DNA of 64,000 nt, from NCBI GenBank assembly GCA_016712265.1, contig JADJRJ010000028.1, forward strand, positions 248,001 to 312,000. Reading direction: 5' to 3'. This document shows, in pieces, positions 24,866 through 33,099 of this stretch; the first letter of the stretch is position 1, and every line of letters starts with the position of its first letter. A program made the position numbers and the translations under genes. The DNA is from Gemmatimonadota bacterium (GTDB taxonomy: Bacteria > Gemmatimonadota > Gemmatimonadetes > Gemmatimonadales > Gemmatimonadaceae). The notes beneath the pieces were generated by a model, which saw only the letters and a program-made list of their open reading frames with translations, was not told the DNA's origin and did no database searches.

Positions 24866-26026
24866 ATGCGACGACGGCAACTGGTGGGCCTCCTGGCAAT
24901 GGCTGCGGCTCTTCCCTGGCATCGCACCGCGGCGCAGCCGCGCGGCGACCTTCCGCGCTACGAGCGCGTGGTACTGCTCGAGACCACCTCCGAGACGTCG
25001 GCGAACGCGTCGATTGGTGACATCAACGGGGACGGCCTCCCGGACGTGGTGCTGGCCAAGGGGCGGCACTGGCCCCTGGTCGACAAGGTGCTCTTGGGGG
25101 ATGGCAAGGGTGGCTTCACCTCCACCCATGACCTGGGGGAAGCGTCGGACAAGTCGTACTCCGGTCGTCTCGTGGACCTCGACGCCGACGGCGACTTGGA
25201 CGTGGTGATCAGCAACGATGCACCGAGTCCTAAGCTCGTGTATCTGAATGATGGCCGTGGCCGGTTTACGGTAGGCTCGACGTACGGCCACCCGGACTGG
25301 CCCATGCGGAACGCCACTATCGCCGACATGAACGGTGACGGTCGTCCGGACATCATCGCGGCGAATCGCTACGGGCGGACCAGCGGCGCCAACTACATCT
25401 GTCTGAACGCCGGGGGTGGGCGGTTCGATGCGGCGTGTATTCCCTTTGCGAAGGAGCCGGCCACGACGATCACGGCGGCGGACTTCAACGGCGACGGCTT
25501 CCCTGACTTGTTGGTCCCGCACCGGAATGGCGGCCAGAGTCGGCTCTATCTGGGAGCACGGTCGGCGAACCTCGCCGCACTGCGTGCGGTGCCGTTTGGG
25601 CCGCCGGATGCGGAAGTGCGCATCGCCGAATCGGCCGACCTGGATGGCGACGGCCGGTTGGACGTCGTCGCGATCGATGAGCGGAAGGGGATCGCGATCT
25701 ACCGCGGCCGCGGGGACGGGACCTTCGATCCCTCCACTCCCGTTGGCGATACGTCGATCATCCCATACGCCCTCACGGTCGCCGACCTCGACTGCGACGG
25801 TCGGACGGACTTCGTGGTCGGGAACGTGAAAGCCCCCACCCGAGCGTACTTCAATCGCGGCAACGGCTCGTTCGTCCCTGTGGACTTTGGCGACGGGGCC
25901 GGGACGGTGTATGGCATCGCGGTGGGAGACCTCAATGGCGACCGCCGCCCTGACATCGTGACGGCGCGCTCGGAAGCACCGAACGCCCTCTACCTCGCGG
26001 CCGACACGGGTGGCCGATGCAGGTGA
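24866..26026 (+). CDS. FG-GAP/VCBS-repeat exported protein
   Basis: 386 residues with a signal peptide (MRRRQLVGLLAMAAALPW...TAAQ). Seven D-x-[ND]-x-D-G-x-x-D calcium-type loops are visible, for example GDINGDGLPDVV, DLDADGDLDVV, DMNGDGRPDII, DFNGDGFPDLL, DLDGDGRLDVV, DLDCDGRTDFV, DLNGDRRPDIV. They are spaced about 50 residues apart, giving a seven-bladed FG-GAP beta-propeller. Likely periplasmic or surface-exposed; ligand unknown. A TACCTT element at 24834 lies 27 bases upstream of the ATG. No clear operon partner. Confidence 0.87.
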   Translation: MRRRQLVGLLAMAAALPWHRTAAQPRGDLPRYERVVLLETTSETSANASIGDINGDGLPDVVLAKGRHWPLVDKVLLGDGKGGFTSTHDLGEASDKSYSGRLVDLDADGDLDVVISNDAPSPKLVYLNDGRGRFTVGSTYGHPDWPMRNATIADMNGDGRPDIIAANRYGRTSGANYICLNAGGGRFDAACIPFAKEPATTITAADFNGDGFPDLLVPHRNGGQSRLYLGARSANLAALRAVPFGPPDAEVRIAESADLDGDGRLDVVAIDERKGIAIYRGRGDGTFDPSTPVGDTSIIPYALTVADLDCDGRTDFVVGNVKAPTRAYFNRGNGSFVPVDFGDGAGTVYGIAVGDLNGDRRPDIVTARSEAPNALYLAADTGGRCR

Positions 26027-26109
26027 GCGCAACCGCGACGTTAGCGAAGCTCTCCAGAGTGACGCTCCGGAGTTCGGCGCGCGGGTTGTCGCGGGCCGCT
26101 CACCAGAGT

Positions 26110-26126
26110 ACTTTGCACTGCAAAGT
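26110..26126. promoter_or_regulatory. Perfect 8-bp inverted repeat (candidate operator)
   Basis: ACTTTGCA, one base C, then TGCAAAGT: a perfect 17-bp palindrome-like site in the 135-bp gap upstream of the membrane protein and kinase genes. It is AT-rich compared with its surroundings. Its size and perfect symmetry suggest a dimeric repressor site overlapping the promoter. No regulator gene is adjacent. Confidence 0.6.
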
Positions 26127-26161
26127 TTAATCGGGAGCCACGCTCCCCGGTCAGGCGAGCG

Positions 26162-26725
26162 ATGACGAGCTGGATCACGAGAATCCGGGGTGCGGTGGGG
26201 ACTGGGATCACCTGGGCCGCCGGGTGGGCGGTGGCGGGTATCGGAATCGGGGCCGCCTCGCTACTTCCGTGGCACCCGTTCGAGCGGTTCATGCAGGTCA
26301 TGGATGCGCCGCTCCCTGCGATGGCAATCCCCGGCTTCTTCGCCGGACTGCTCTTCTCGGGCGTTGTGGGAGTCGCTGCGCGCCGAGTGCGCTTTGAAGA
26401 GCTGACTTCGAGGCAGTTCATTGCCTGGGGTGCCATTGGTGGCGCGTTACTGGTCCTATTCCCCTTCCTTCTGGTGGCCGTTGGGCTCGCGAGTACCGAA
26501 GGGTCGGTTCACTCGGGATGGTCCGTGATCGAGGCGATCGCCCCGGTGTTCGTTGCCCTGAGCAGCGCGTCGGCTGCAGGCTCACTCCTCATCGCCAGAC
26601 GCGCGCGCGACCGGCGGATGGTGGAAGCGACGGAGCGCGCGGACCGTACCCTGGGCGAGGGTCAGCCAGAACTCGCCGAGCGGTCGACCGCGCAGGACTT
26701 CCGCTCCGATCGCATCCCTCGGTGA
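26162..26725 (+). CDS. Unknown four-helix membrane protein
   Basis: 187 residues. Hydrophobic segments at about 12-38, 52-75, 88-112 and 124-147 look like transmembrane helices; the C-terminal 40 residues are charged and cytoplasmic in character. No family recognised. It lies 10 bp before the kinase gene, behind the inverted repeat at 26110, so both are probably one regulated operon and the protein may be a partner of the kinase. Confidence 0.7.
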   Translation: MTSWITRIRGAVGTGITWAAGWAVAGIGIGAASLLPWHPFERFMQVMDAPLPAMAIPGFFAGLLFSGVVGVAARRVRFEELTSRQFIAWGAIGGALLVLFPFLLVAVGLASTEGSVHSGWSVIEAIAPVFVALSSASAAGSLLIARRARDRRMVEATERADRTLGEGQPELAERSTAQDFRSDRIPR

Positions 26726-26735
26726 GGCGGAATTC

Positions 26736-28613
26736 ATGACGGCACCCTCGGCGGAGTTCCTCGCCTTTCAGGCCGCCCTCGCTGGTGAGTACTCCCTCGC
26801 CCGCGAGCTCGGCCGCGGTGGAATGGGAGTGGTGTACCTCGCTCGGGACGTACAGCTCGACCGTGACGTCGCGATCAAGGTCCTGCCTGGTCCACTCGCC
26901 CTGGATGCCACGGCCAGGGAGCGATTCCTCCGCGAAGCACGCACCGCCGCGGGGCTCTCTCACCCGCACATCGTCCCGATCCATCGCGTGGGCGATGTCG
27001 GCGGGTTTGTGTTTTTCGTGATGAGTTATGTGAAGGGCGAAACGCTCGGAGAACGCCTGCGAACGCGTGGCCCCCTTCCCCCGGTAGACGCCATGCGGAT
27101 CATGCGCGAGGTGGCCTGGGCGCTCGCGTATGCCCATGGGCGGGGGGTCATTCACAAGGACGTGAAGCCAGACAACATCCTGCTCGAGGCCGAGACCGGG
27201 CGCGCGATTGTCAGCGACTTCGGGATCGCGCAGGGAGAATCCGATGTGCGAGACGAAGGACGGGTGATGGGCACGGCGCAGTTCATGAGCCCTGAGCAGG
27301 CGGCCGGTGAGTTCCTGGACGGACGGAGCGACCTCTATTCGCTGGGGGTGATGGCGCACCTGGCGGTCAGTGGCCGACTCCCGGCCGACACGACGCGCTT
27401 GGCCGCTCCGACGCATCCGGGATCGCGGTTGCCGAGCGTACTGGAAGCCGCGCCGGGGCTACCGCCAGCGCTCGCCTCTGCCATCGACCGCTGCCTCGCG
27501 TTGGATCCGGCGCTCCGATTCACCGATGGCGAGGCCCTGGCCACTGCGCTGGCTCCCGCCCCCGCACGGCCGGAACTCCCACCTGGGCTTCGCGCCTGGC
27601 TCGCGGCACGCAATCCATTGTTGGTGCCCTACATGGCCTGGATGGGCCTGTTCGGGACGCTGACGACGGTCAACCTGGTCATCTGGCTCGCCGGGCAGCG
27701 CCCCGCCGGATTTGGCGATCTCCCTCTTCTGGCCTCCATCGCGTCACTGCCCGTCATCCCGATCGTGGGATACCATCTCAATCAGGGCTACAAGCAATTC
27801 AGGGCAGGCTTTTCACTGGCGGACCTGCGCGCGGCCATGGACGTGGCACGTCGCGAGCGCGAGGACGTGGAGGCGACGGAACAAAAGGCCCCGGAACCCG
27901 GCTTTCACCGCCCGCTCCGCTCCGCGACCGTGGCCGCCGCTGCCTGGTTGGGCGCCACGTTCGTGCTGCTCTTGCTTGGGGTGATCCACGAAAACCGTGG
28001 GCAGGCCTACCTGGTCCTCGCCCCGGTGCTCGCGACGATGGGGCTCGGCGCGGCGAGCAACGCTCTCGACGTCCAGTTCATCCCGAACCGTGTGCGTCGG
28101 TGGTGGCAGGCCGGGGTGCGCGATCGGCTGTGGAACAGCCGCGTGGGCCAGTGGTTCGCCCGGCGCTTTGGCGCACCCGAGCACTCACGCGCTGTTGACG
28201 AAGGGGCGTTCCGTGCGACCGAGGTCGCGTTAGGCGTGGCCGCCGCGGACCTGTTCGCTGCCCTCCCGGCGGCGTACCGGACCCAGCTCGACGAGCTGCC
28301 GGCCATCGTCCGATCCCTGGAAGCTCGCGCGGCGGACGCACGCGCCGAACTGGGCGTCCTCGCGGCGATGGCGCCGGCGGGAGATGGCGTGGACGTGCTT
28401 GCTGCCCGTCGTGCGGCGGCCAAGCAGCACCTGTCCGACAGCGTGGCGGCGCTGGAGGGAATTCGCCTTGACCTGTTGCGCATCCATGCGGGGTCCAGCG
28501 ACCTGGCGCCGCTCACGACGTTGATGGGCGATGCCCGACGGATCGGGGACGACCTGCACCGCCTGGCCGCGGCGCAGCGCGAGCTGGACGACGCGCTGCA
28601 CCAAACGACCTGA
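26736..28613 (+). CDS. Ser/Thr protein kinase with four membrane helices
   Basis: 625 residues, ATG 26736 after GAGGCGG. Kinase domain about residues 20-275: LGRGGMGVVYLARD (P-loop), DVAIKVLPG (Lys), VIHKDVKPDNILL (catalytic loop; Lys where most kinases have Arg, i.e. HKD), VSDFGIAQG (DFG) and MSPEQAAGEF. After the kinase come four hydrophobic helices (about 290-315, 325-345, 395-415, 425-445) and a helical tail rich in Ala/Glu/Arg (about 500-620) that may form coiled coils. No PASTA or TPR sensor. Targets unknown. Confidence 0.88.
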   Translation: MTAPSAEFLAFQAALAGEYSLARELGRGGMGVVYLARDVQLDRDVAIKVLPGPLALDATARERFLREARTAAGLSHPHIVPIHRVGDVGGFVFFVMSYVKGETLGERLRTRGPLPPVDAMRIMREVAWALAYAHGRGVIHKDVKPDNILLEAETGRAIVSDFGIAQGESDVRDEGRVMGTAQFMSPEQAAGEFLDGRSDLYSLGVMAHLAVSGRLPADTTRLAAPTHPGSRLPSVLEAAPGLPPALASAIDRCLALDPALRFTDGEALATALAPAPARPELPPGLRAWLAARNPLLVPYMAWMGLFGTLTTVNLVIWLAGQRPAGFGDLPLLASIASLPVIPIVGYHLNQGYKQFRAGFSLADLRAAMDVARREREDVEATEQKAPEPGFHRPLRSATVAAAAWLGATFVLLLLGVIHENRGQAYLVLAPVLATMGLGAASNALDVQFIPNRVRRWWQAGVRDRLWNSRVGQWFARRFGAPEHSRAVDEGAFRATEVALGVAAADLFAALPAAYRTQLDELPAIVRSLEARAADARAELGVLAAMAPAGDGVDVLAARRAAAKQHLSDSVAALEGIRLDLLRIHAGSSDLAPLTTLMGDARRIGDDLHRLAAAQRELDDALHQTT

Positions 28614-28614
28614 A

Positions 28615-28657
28615 GCTACCGACGGTAGCCCGGTCGTCGTGGCGGGAGGCGCTCCCG
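28615..28657. terminator. Double hairpin between convergent genes
   Basis: GCTACC-GAC-GGTAGC (28615-28629) is followed by CGGGAG-GCG-CTCCCG (28643-28657), both with 3-base loops, in the gap between the kinase (+) and the FGE gene (-). Symmetric hairpins here could terminate both transcripts. No T tract is present. Confidence 0.5.
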
Positions 28658-28658
28658 G

Positions 28659-29744
28659 CTAGCGCGCGCCTCGCGTGTCGCGTGCGCGCCAGTGATCCGG
28701 GGTCATCACGAGGCGGAAGCCGATGTGTGAGGCTCCCGTGTCCGGCGCTCCAGTGCCGCGCGCGCTGACCCGATAACCGCGACAGTACGCGTCGTTGCAG
28801 AGGAAGGACCCTCCACGAATCACGCGGGTGGCCTCGACCCCGTCGCGCGGGTCGAGTGGGGTCGCGGGGCCGGCCGGGTTCACCACCGGCTGCGAAGTGG
28901 CACGGCGTGTGTACGTGTCCGGTCGGTACCAGTCGGCGGTCCACTGCCACACGTTGCCAGACATGTCGCGCAAGCCAAACCCGTTGGGTGCGTAGCTCCC
29001 CACTGCCACGGGTTCTGCGGGGTGGGTGGGGAAGGCACCGCGGTAGATGTGGGCTTGTGGCGAGGCCGTGTCATGTGCCTCGTGTCCCCAAGTGTGCGCC
29101 GCGCGTTCGAGCCGTCCACGCGCGGCGTATTCCCACTCGGCCTCGGTTGGCAGTCGTCCGCCGGCCCAGGTCGCAAAGGCGACGGCGTCGTCCCATGCGA
29201 CGTGCACCACGGGAAACGCCTCGCGTCCGCTGATGTCACTGCCCGGTCCGTGTGGATGCCGCCAATTCGCCCCCGGCGTCCAGCGCCACCACTGCGAGAC
29301 ATCGCGGAGGTCGACCTCACGATCGGTCGGCGTGAAGACGACCGATCCCGGAACCAGGAGCTCGGGCGCAGGGGGTGAGGTGCCTGCCGGGAGTTGCTGC
29401 ATGAGTGCCGCGACGTCTGGCGCGCGCTCGGCGATGGTGATGTATCCGGTGGCGCGGACAAACTCTTCAAAGCGCTCATTGGTGACGGGAGCGACATCCA
29501 TGAAGAAGCCGTCGACCGCGACCTGGTGCACCGGTTGCTCGTGGGGGAGGGCGAACGGGCCGTCATCTCCCATGGAGAAGGTGCCGCCGGGGATCCACAC
29601 CATGCCGGCGGGAGCGGCCCCTGGCGGTTCGATCGTGAGGTCACGCGTCCCTGCCGGCGTGCAGCTTACCAGGAGCGCGGCGGCGGACAAGGCGGCGAGG
29701 TACGACCGGGTGCGGCACCCGGTGGCAACGAGGAGCAGGGACAT
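28659..29744 (-). CDS. Formylglycine-generating enzyme-like lipoprotein
   Basis: 361 residues. FGE-sulfatase family: MVWIPGGTFSMGDD at residue 48, FPVVHVAWDDAVAFATWAGGRLPTEAEWEYAARG at about 177-210 (written here as family blocks), NVWQWTADWY, VIRGGSF, GFRLV at the end. Importantly both catalytic cysteines of true FGE are present, C316 and C321 in FLCNDAYCRGYR, five apart as in the human enzyme. It should therefore convert a sulfatase Cys to formylglycine rather than be one of the many non-catalytic relatives. The N terminus has a hydrophobic segment ending in LVSC28 (lipobox), implying attachment to the periplasmic membrane face. A Cys-type sulfatase is encoded at 33100-34536, and the gene is divergent from the kinase at 29825. 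Confidence 0.88.
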   Translation of the reverse strand: MSLLLVATGCRTRSYLAALSAAALLVSCTPAGTRDLTIEPPGAAPAGMVWIPGGTFSMGDDGPFALPHEQPVHQVAVDGFFMDVAPVTNERFEEFVRATGYITIAERAPDVAALMQQLPAGTSPPAPELLVPGSVVFTPTDREVDLRDVSQWWRWTPGANWRHPHGPGSDISGREAFPVVHVAWDDAVAFATWAGGRLPTEAEWEYAARGRLERAAHTWGHEAHDTASPQAHIYRGAFPTHPAEPVAVGSYAPNGFGLRDMSGNVWQWTADWYRPDTYTRRATSQPVVNPAGPATPLDPRDGVEATRVIRGGSFLCNDAYCRGYRVSARGTGAPDTGASHIGFRLVMTPDHWRARDTRGAR

Positions 29745-29776
29745 GGGGGTCCAAGGTAGCGCCGACCGCCGGCCAA

Positions 29777-29787
29777 GGGTAACGTTG
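29777..29787 (+). promoter_or_regulatory. 11-mer shared with the sulfatase upstream region
   Basis: GGGTAACGTTG, containing the palindrome AACGTT, lies in the 80-bp divergent region between FGE and kinase genes, 38 bases before the kinase ATG. The identical 11-mer occurs at 33084-33094 before the sulfatase. It may be part of a shared promoter or operator. Confidence 0.4.
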
Positions 29788-29824
29788 CCAGAGAGTCTGG
29801 CCTCAGGGACCCAGGGGCCGCTCG

Positions 29825-32800
29825 ATGCTGCCGAGGAGCGAGGACGATTTGAGCGATACCACCCGGTCCGACCCGATTCGCGAGGCCCTGCAGGGCAGCC
29901 TCGGAGGGCAGTACGTCATCGAGGGGCTCCTGGGGCAGGGCGGGATGGGCAGCGTCTACCGCGCTCGCGACATCACCCTGGATCGTCCGGTTGCCATCAA
30001 GGTCATCGCCGGCGACGTGGCGACCCATCCGCAGCTGCGGGACCGGTTCCTCCTCGAGGCGCGCACAGTCGCGAAGCTGCGCCATCCCAACATCGTCGCG
30101 GTGTACTCCGCGGGCGAGGCCGGGGGGATGCTCTACTTCGTGATGGAGTTGGTGCCCGGCGAATCGCTGCGGGACCTCCTCTCGCGAGAGCGGGGTGTCG
30201 AACCCGCACGGGCCGAGCGGATCCTGCACGAACTGGCGCTCGCGCTCGACTATGCCCATACCAGCGGGATCGTCCATCGTGACGTGAAGCCGGAGAACAT
30301 CCTGCTCGATCGGGAAACCGGGCGCGCGATGCTCACCGACTTTGGGGTTGCGCGCGCGCTCGAGGGCGACGGCCGGATGACCGGGACGGGGATGATCCTT
30401 GGGAGCCCGCGGTACATGAGCCCGGAGCAGGCGTCCGGAGAGCCGACGATCGATGGGCGGAGTGACCTGTATGCCCTCGCGCTCGTGGGCTACGAAATGT
30501 TCACCGGCAAGCCGGTGGTCGAGGCATCGAACGTGGCCGGGATGTTGGTCAAGCATCTCACGGAGACACCGCGTCCGCTGGGTGACGCCGCCCAGGCGGT
30601 GCCCGCGGGAGTGTCCACGGCCATTGATCGCGCCTTGGCCAAGGACCGCCAACTACGGTGGGCGACAGGCCGCGAAATGGCCGAGGCGATCGGCGCCGGG
30701 TGGACGCCGACGGGGACGTTGGCTGGCACCGGCATTCGCGCGGCCGCCGGTACGGTGGCTGCCCAGCGGCCCAACCGCCGCAACCTGCTGTTAGGGGGAG
30801 CCGTGGCCGCGGCAGCCGTTGCGGCAGTGGCGTGGCGTTTTCTTGCGGGGGGCGGGGCACCCAGTGGGGTCGATCCGCGCCGCTCGTACGCCGTCATGCC
30901 GTTTGAGGTGCAGTCGGGGAATGCGGATGTTCGCTGGCTGCGTGACGGCGCAGTGAACATGCTCACGCTCGCGCTCTCGCAGTGGAAGGACCTGACGGTG
31001 GCCGACTATGAGCGCACGATGGTGTTGGTGCGCGACGCCGGATTGGAAGAGAAGCGCGTCGACATCGACAAGGCCCTCGGGATCGCGCGTCGCGCGAACG
31101 CATGGACGGTGGTGACGGGCACCATCACCACCACCGCCGATTCGTTGCTGGTGCAGGCACGGCTCTACGATGTGGTGAGCGGCGACCAGTTGCGCACGGA
31201 GTCGCGCAGTGCGCCACTCGCCGCCGACCCGCGTCCCTTGTTCGAGGGGCTGGCGCGGTACCTCATTGGCGTCGCCGGTGTGACGGGATCGGAACGGATG
31301 GATCTCGCCGCAGCGACCACCAACTCGCTGAGTGCGTATCGCGCCTACCTGGATGGCGTGCGCGCGCTGTTCTCCTGGCAGGTCTTGCGCGCTGACTCGT
31401 TGTTCCAGGTCGCCATCCAGAATGACTCCACCTTTGCGCTGGCCTGGCACAAGCGCTCACTCGCGCTCGGCTGGGGAGATGCGGCCGGCGGGGGATACCT
31501 GGAGAGTTCGGAGCGCGCCCTGCAGCTGGTCGACCGGCTGCCGGCGCGCGAGCAGGCGTTGGTGCGCGGGCATCACGCACTCTCACGCGGCCTGCGCGCC
31601 ACGAACACCGGAGGCGATGGCACGGCCAAGCTTGCCGAGGCACAAGAGATCTATCGCACGCTGATCGCGAGCGATTCCGGAGTCGCCGAGGCGTGGTATG
31701 GATTGGGTGACGCCCTGTTCCATACGCCCTTCGATCCCAAGGACCTCAATGGAAGCACCGGTCGGTTGACGGCATCGATACGTGCGTTCAATCGGACGCT
31801 GGCCCTCGACTCGACCTTCCATCTCGCGTACTCGCACCTGATCCAGCAGTACCAGACGGTGGCTTCACCGAGTGGACTCGTCCTGGTGGGTGATTCGGTC
31901 CAGGTGGTGATTGACTCTGCGGCGACGCGGCGACTGGGGGGCGCGGCCGGGCTGGACAAACTGCGGGCCGACGCACAGGCACGGGCGTTTGTGATGACCC
32001 GTGGCTGGCTCAAGGCCGACCCTGATGCCGTGCCCGCCGTGGCGACGCTCGTGCAGGGGTATGCCCTGGCCGGTCACTTCGATTCCGCGCTGGCGTTCGT
32101 CGACACGGCGCTCAAGCGACCCGCGCTGGCACGATCGCCGCTCCGCTTTCAGGCTGGCATCTACCAGTTGATAGCCGACGATCCTCGTGGGACGGAGACG
32201 CTCCTGCAAGTCAGCCAGACCATGACGCCGGCGGCGATGCGACAGGATGTGCCGGCCAACGATCGATACGCGGTCCTGGCGACCGCGGTCTCCGCGGCGG
32301 CGATGACGGGCAGCCAAGCCGCGGTGGACCGCACGTCAGAGTTCTTCGTCCAGACCGACAGTGTCCTCCCTGGCGGCAGTGCCCCGACGCGTCCCCTCAT
32401 GCGCGGGTTTCAGTTGGGACTCGCCGCGACAATGCGGGGGTCCATGACCAGTGCGGAACGGTCGGAGATCCTGGGAGGCCTGCGTCGGACCGAGAGCCTG
32501 CTGGCGGCCGCCCTCCCACAACTGCGCCAAGGGATGCTGCCCCTCGCGTACGTGTCGTTCATGCTCACCGGAGACACCGCGTTCAGCGGCGTGGTGAAGC
32601 GGATCACGGCGGGTGGCCCGCGACAGCCAGACCTCGAGGCGAGAGAGGCACTCCTGCGCGGGGATACGGCCGCGGCGCGAGCCATCGCCGCGACCTTCTC
32701 GCCCGCGGATTCTGTGCGCCGCGCCCGCCTTGGACTGGCCGGGCTACGGACCGTAGTGCGGGCTGAGGTGCTCGAGGCGCTGGGCGACACACGGGGTGCC

Positions 32801-33052
32801 ATCGCCCAGTATGAGGCGATGCACCCCAGTCGATTTGTCACGTCGTTCATTGATCCCGGCTTCGCCGTCTTCGTGCGCACCTTTGCCGCACGGGCGCGAC
32901 TCTACGAGTCGATCGGCGAGCGCGACAAGGCGGTTGCCGCGTGGGAGGAATTCCTGAGGCGCTGGGAAAAGGGTGACGCGATCACCGAACCGGCACGGCG
33001 CGAAGCGCGTGCGGCACTGCAACGCCTGCGCGACGCTGCTCCCCGTCGCTGA
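29825..33052 (+). CDS. Ser/Thr kinase with TolB-like and TPR-like extracytoplasmic part
   Basis: 1075 residues, ATG 29825. Kinase domain about 25-285: LLGQGGMGSVYRARD, RPVAIKVIAG, GIVHRDVKPENILLD, LTDFGVARAL, YMSPEQASGEP; all catalytic residues present. One transmembrane helix at about 320-340 (LLLGGAVAAAAVAAVAW). Then a TolB-like/adenylate-cyclase-associated domain (SYAVMPFEVQSGNADVRWLRDG...), and from about 500 to the end helical TPR-like repeats (WHKRSLALGWGD, AEAWYGLGDALF). This is a common layout in Gemmatimonadota and Acidobacteriota, but signals and targets are unknown. The sulfatase gene follows after 47 bp, probably in the same transcript. Confidence 0.9.
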   Translation: MLPRSEDDLSDTTRSDPIREALQGSLGGQYVIEGLLGQGGMGSVYRARDITLDRPVAIKVIAGDVATHPQLRDRFLLEARTVAKLRHPNIVAVYSAGEAGGMLYFVMELVPGESLRDLLSRERGVEPARAERILHELALALDYAHTSGIVHRDVKPENILLDRETGRAMLTDFGVARALEGDGRMTGTGMILGSPRYMSPEQASGEPTIDGRSDLYALALVGYEMFTGKPVVEASNVAGMLVKHLTETPRPLGDAAQAVPAGVSTAIDRALAKDRQLRWATGREMAEAIGAGWTPTGTLAGTGIRAAAGTVAAQRPNRRNLLLGGAVAAAAVAAVAWRFLAGGGAPSGVDPRRSYAVMPFEVQSGNADVRWLRDGAVNMLTLALSQWKDLTVADYERTMVLVRDAGLEEKRVDIDKALGIARRANAWTVVTGTITTTADSLLVQARLYDVVSGDQLRTESRSAPLAADPRPLFEGLARYLIGVAGVTGSERMDLAAATTNSLSAYRAYLDGVRALFSWQVLRADSLFQVAIQNDSTFALAWHKRSLALGWGDAAGGGYLESSERALQLVDRLPAREQALVRGHHALSRGLRATNTGGDGTAKLAEAQEIYRTLIASDSGVAEAWYGLGDALFHTPFDPKDLNGSTGRLTASIRAFNRTLALDSTFHLAYSHLIQQYQTVASPSGLVLVGDSVQVVIDSAATRRLGGAAGLDKLRADAQARAFVMTRGWLKADPDAVPAVATLVQGYALAGHFDSALAFVDTALKRPALARSPLRFQAGIYQLIADDPRGTETLLQVSQTMTPAAMRQDVPANDRYAVLATAVSAAAMTGSQAAVDRTSEFFVQTDSVLPGGSAPTRPLMRGFQLGLAATMRGSMTSAERSEILGGLRRTESLLAAALPQLRQGMLPLAYVSFMLTGDTAFSGVVKRITAGGPRQPDLEAREALLRGDTAAARAIAATFSPADSVRRARLGLAGLRTVVRAEVLEALGDTRGAIAQYEAMHPSRFVTSFIDPGFAVFVRTFAARARLYESIGERDKAVAAWEEFLRRWEKGDAITEPARREARAALQRLRDAAPRR

Positions 33053-33083
33053 TCGTCACGACATAGCGGTGCCCCCGAGTACG

Positions 33084-33094
33084 GGGTAACGTTG
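33084..33094 (+). promoter_or_regulatory. Second copy of GGGTAACGTTG, next to sulfatase start
   Basis: Identical to 29777-29787. The TAACGT inside it ends 7 bases before the sulfatase ATG (33100), the distance expected for a -10 element of a leaderless transcript. A small hairpin CCCCG-AGTA-CGGGG (33073-33086) overlaps it. Confidence 0.4.
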
Positions 33095-33099
33095 GCGAT

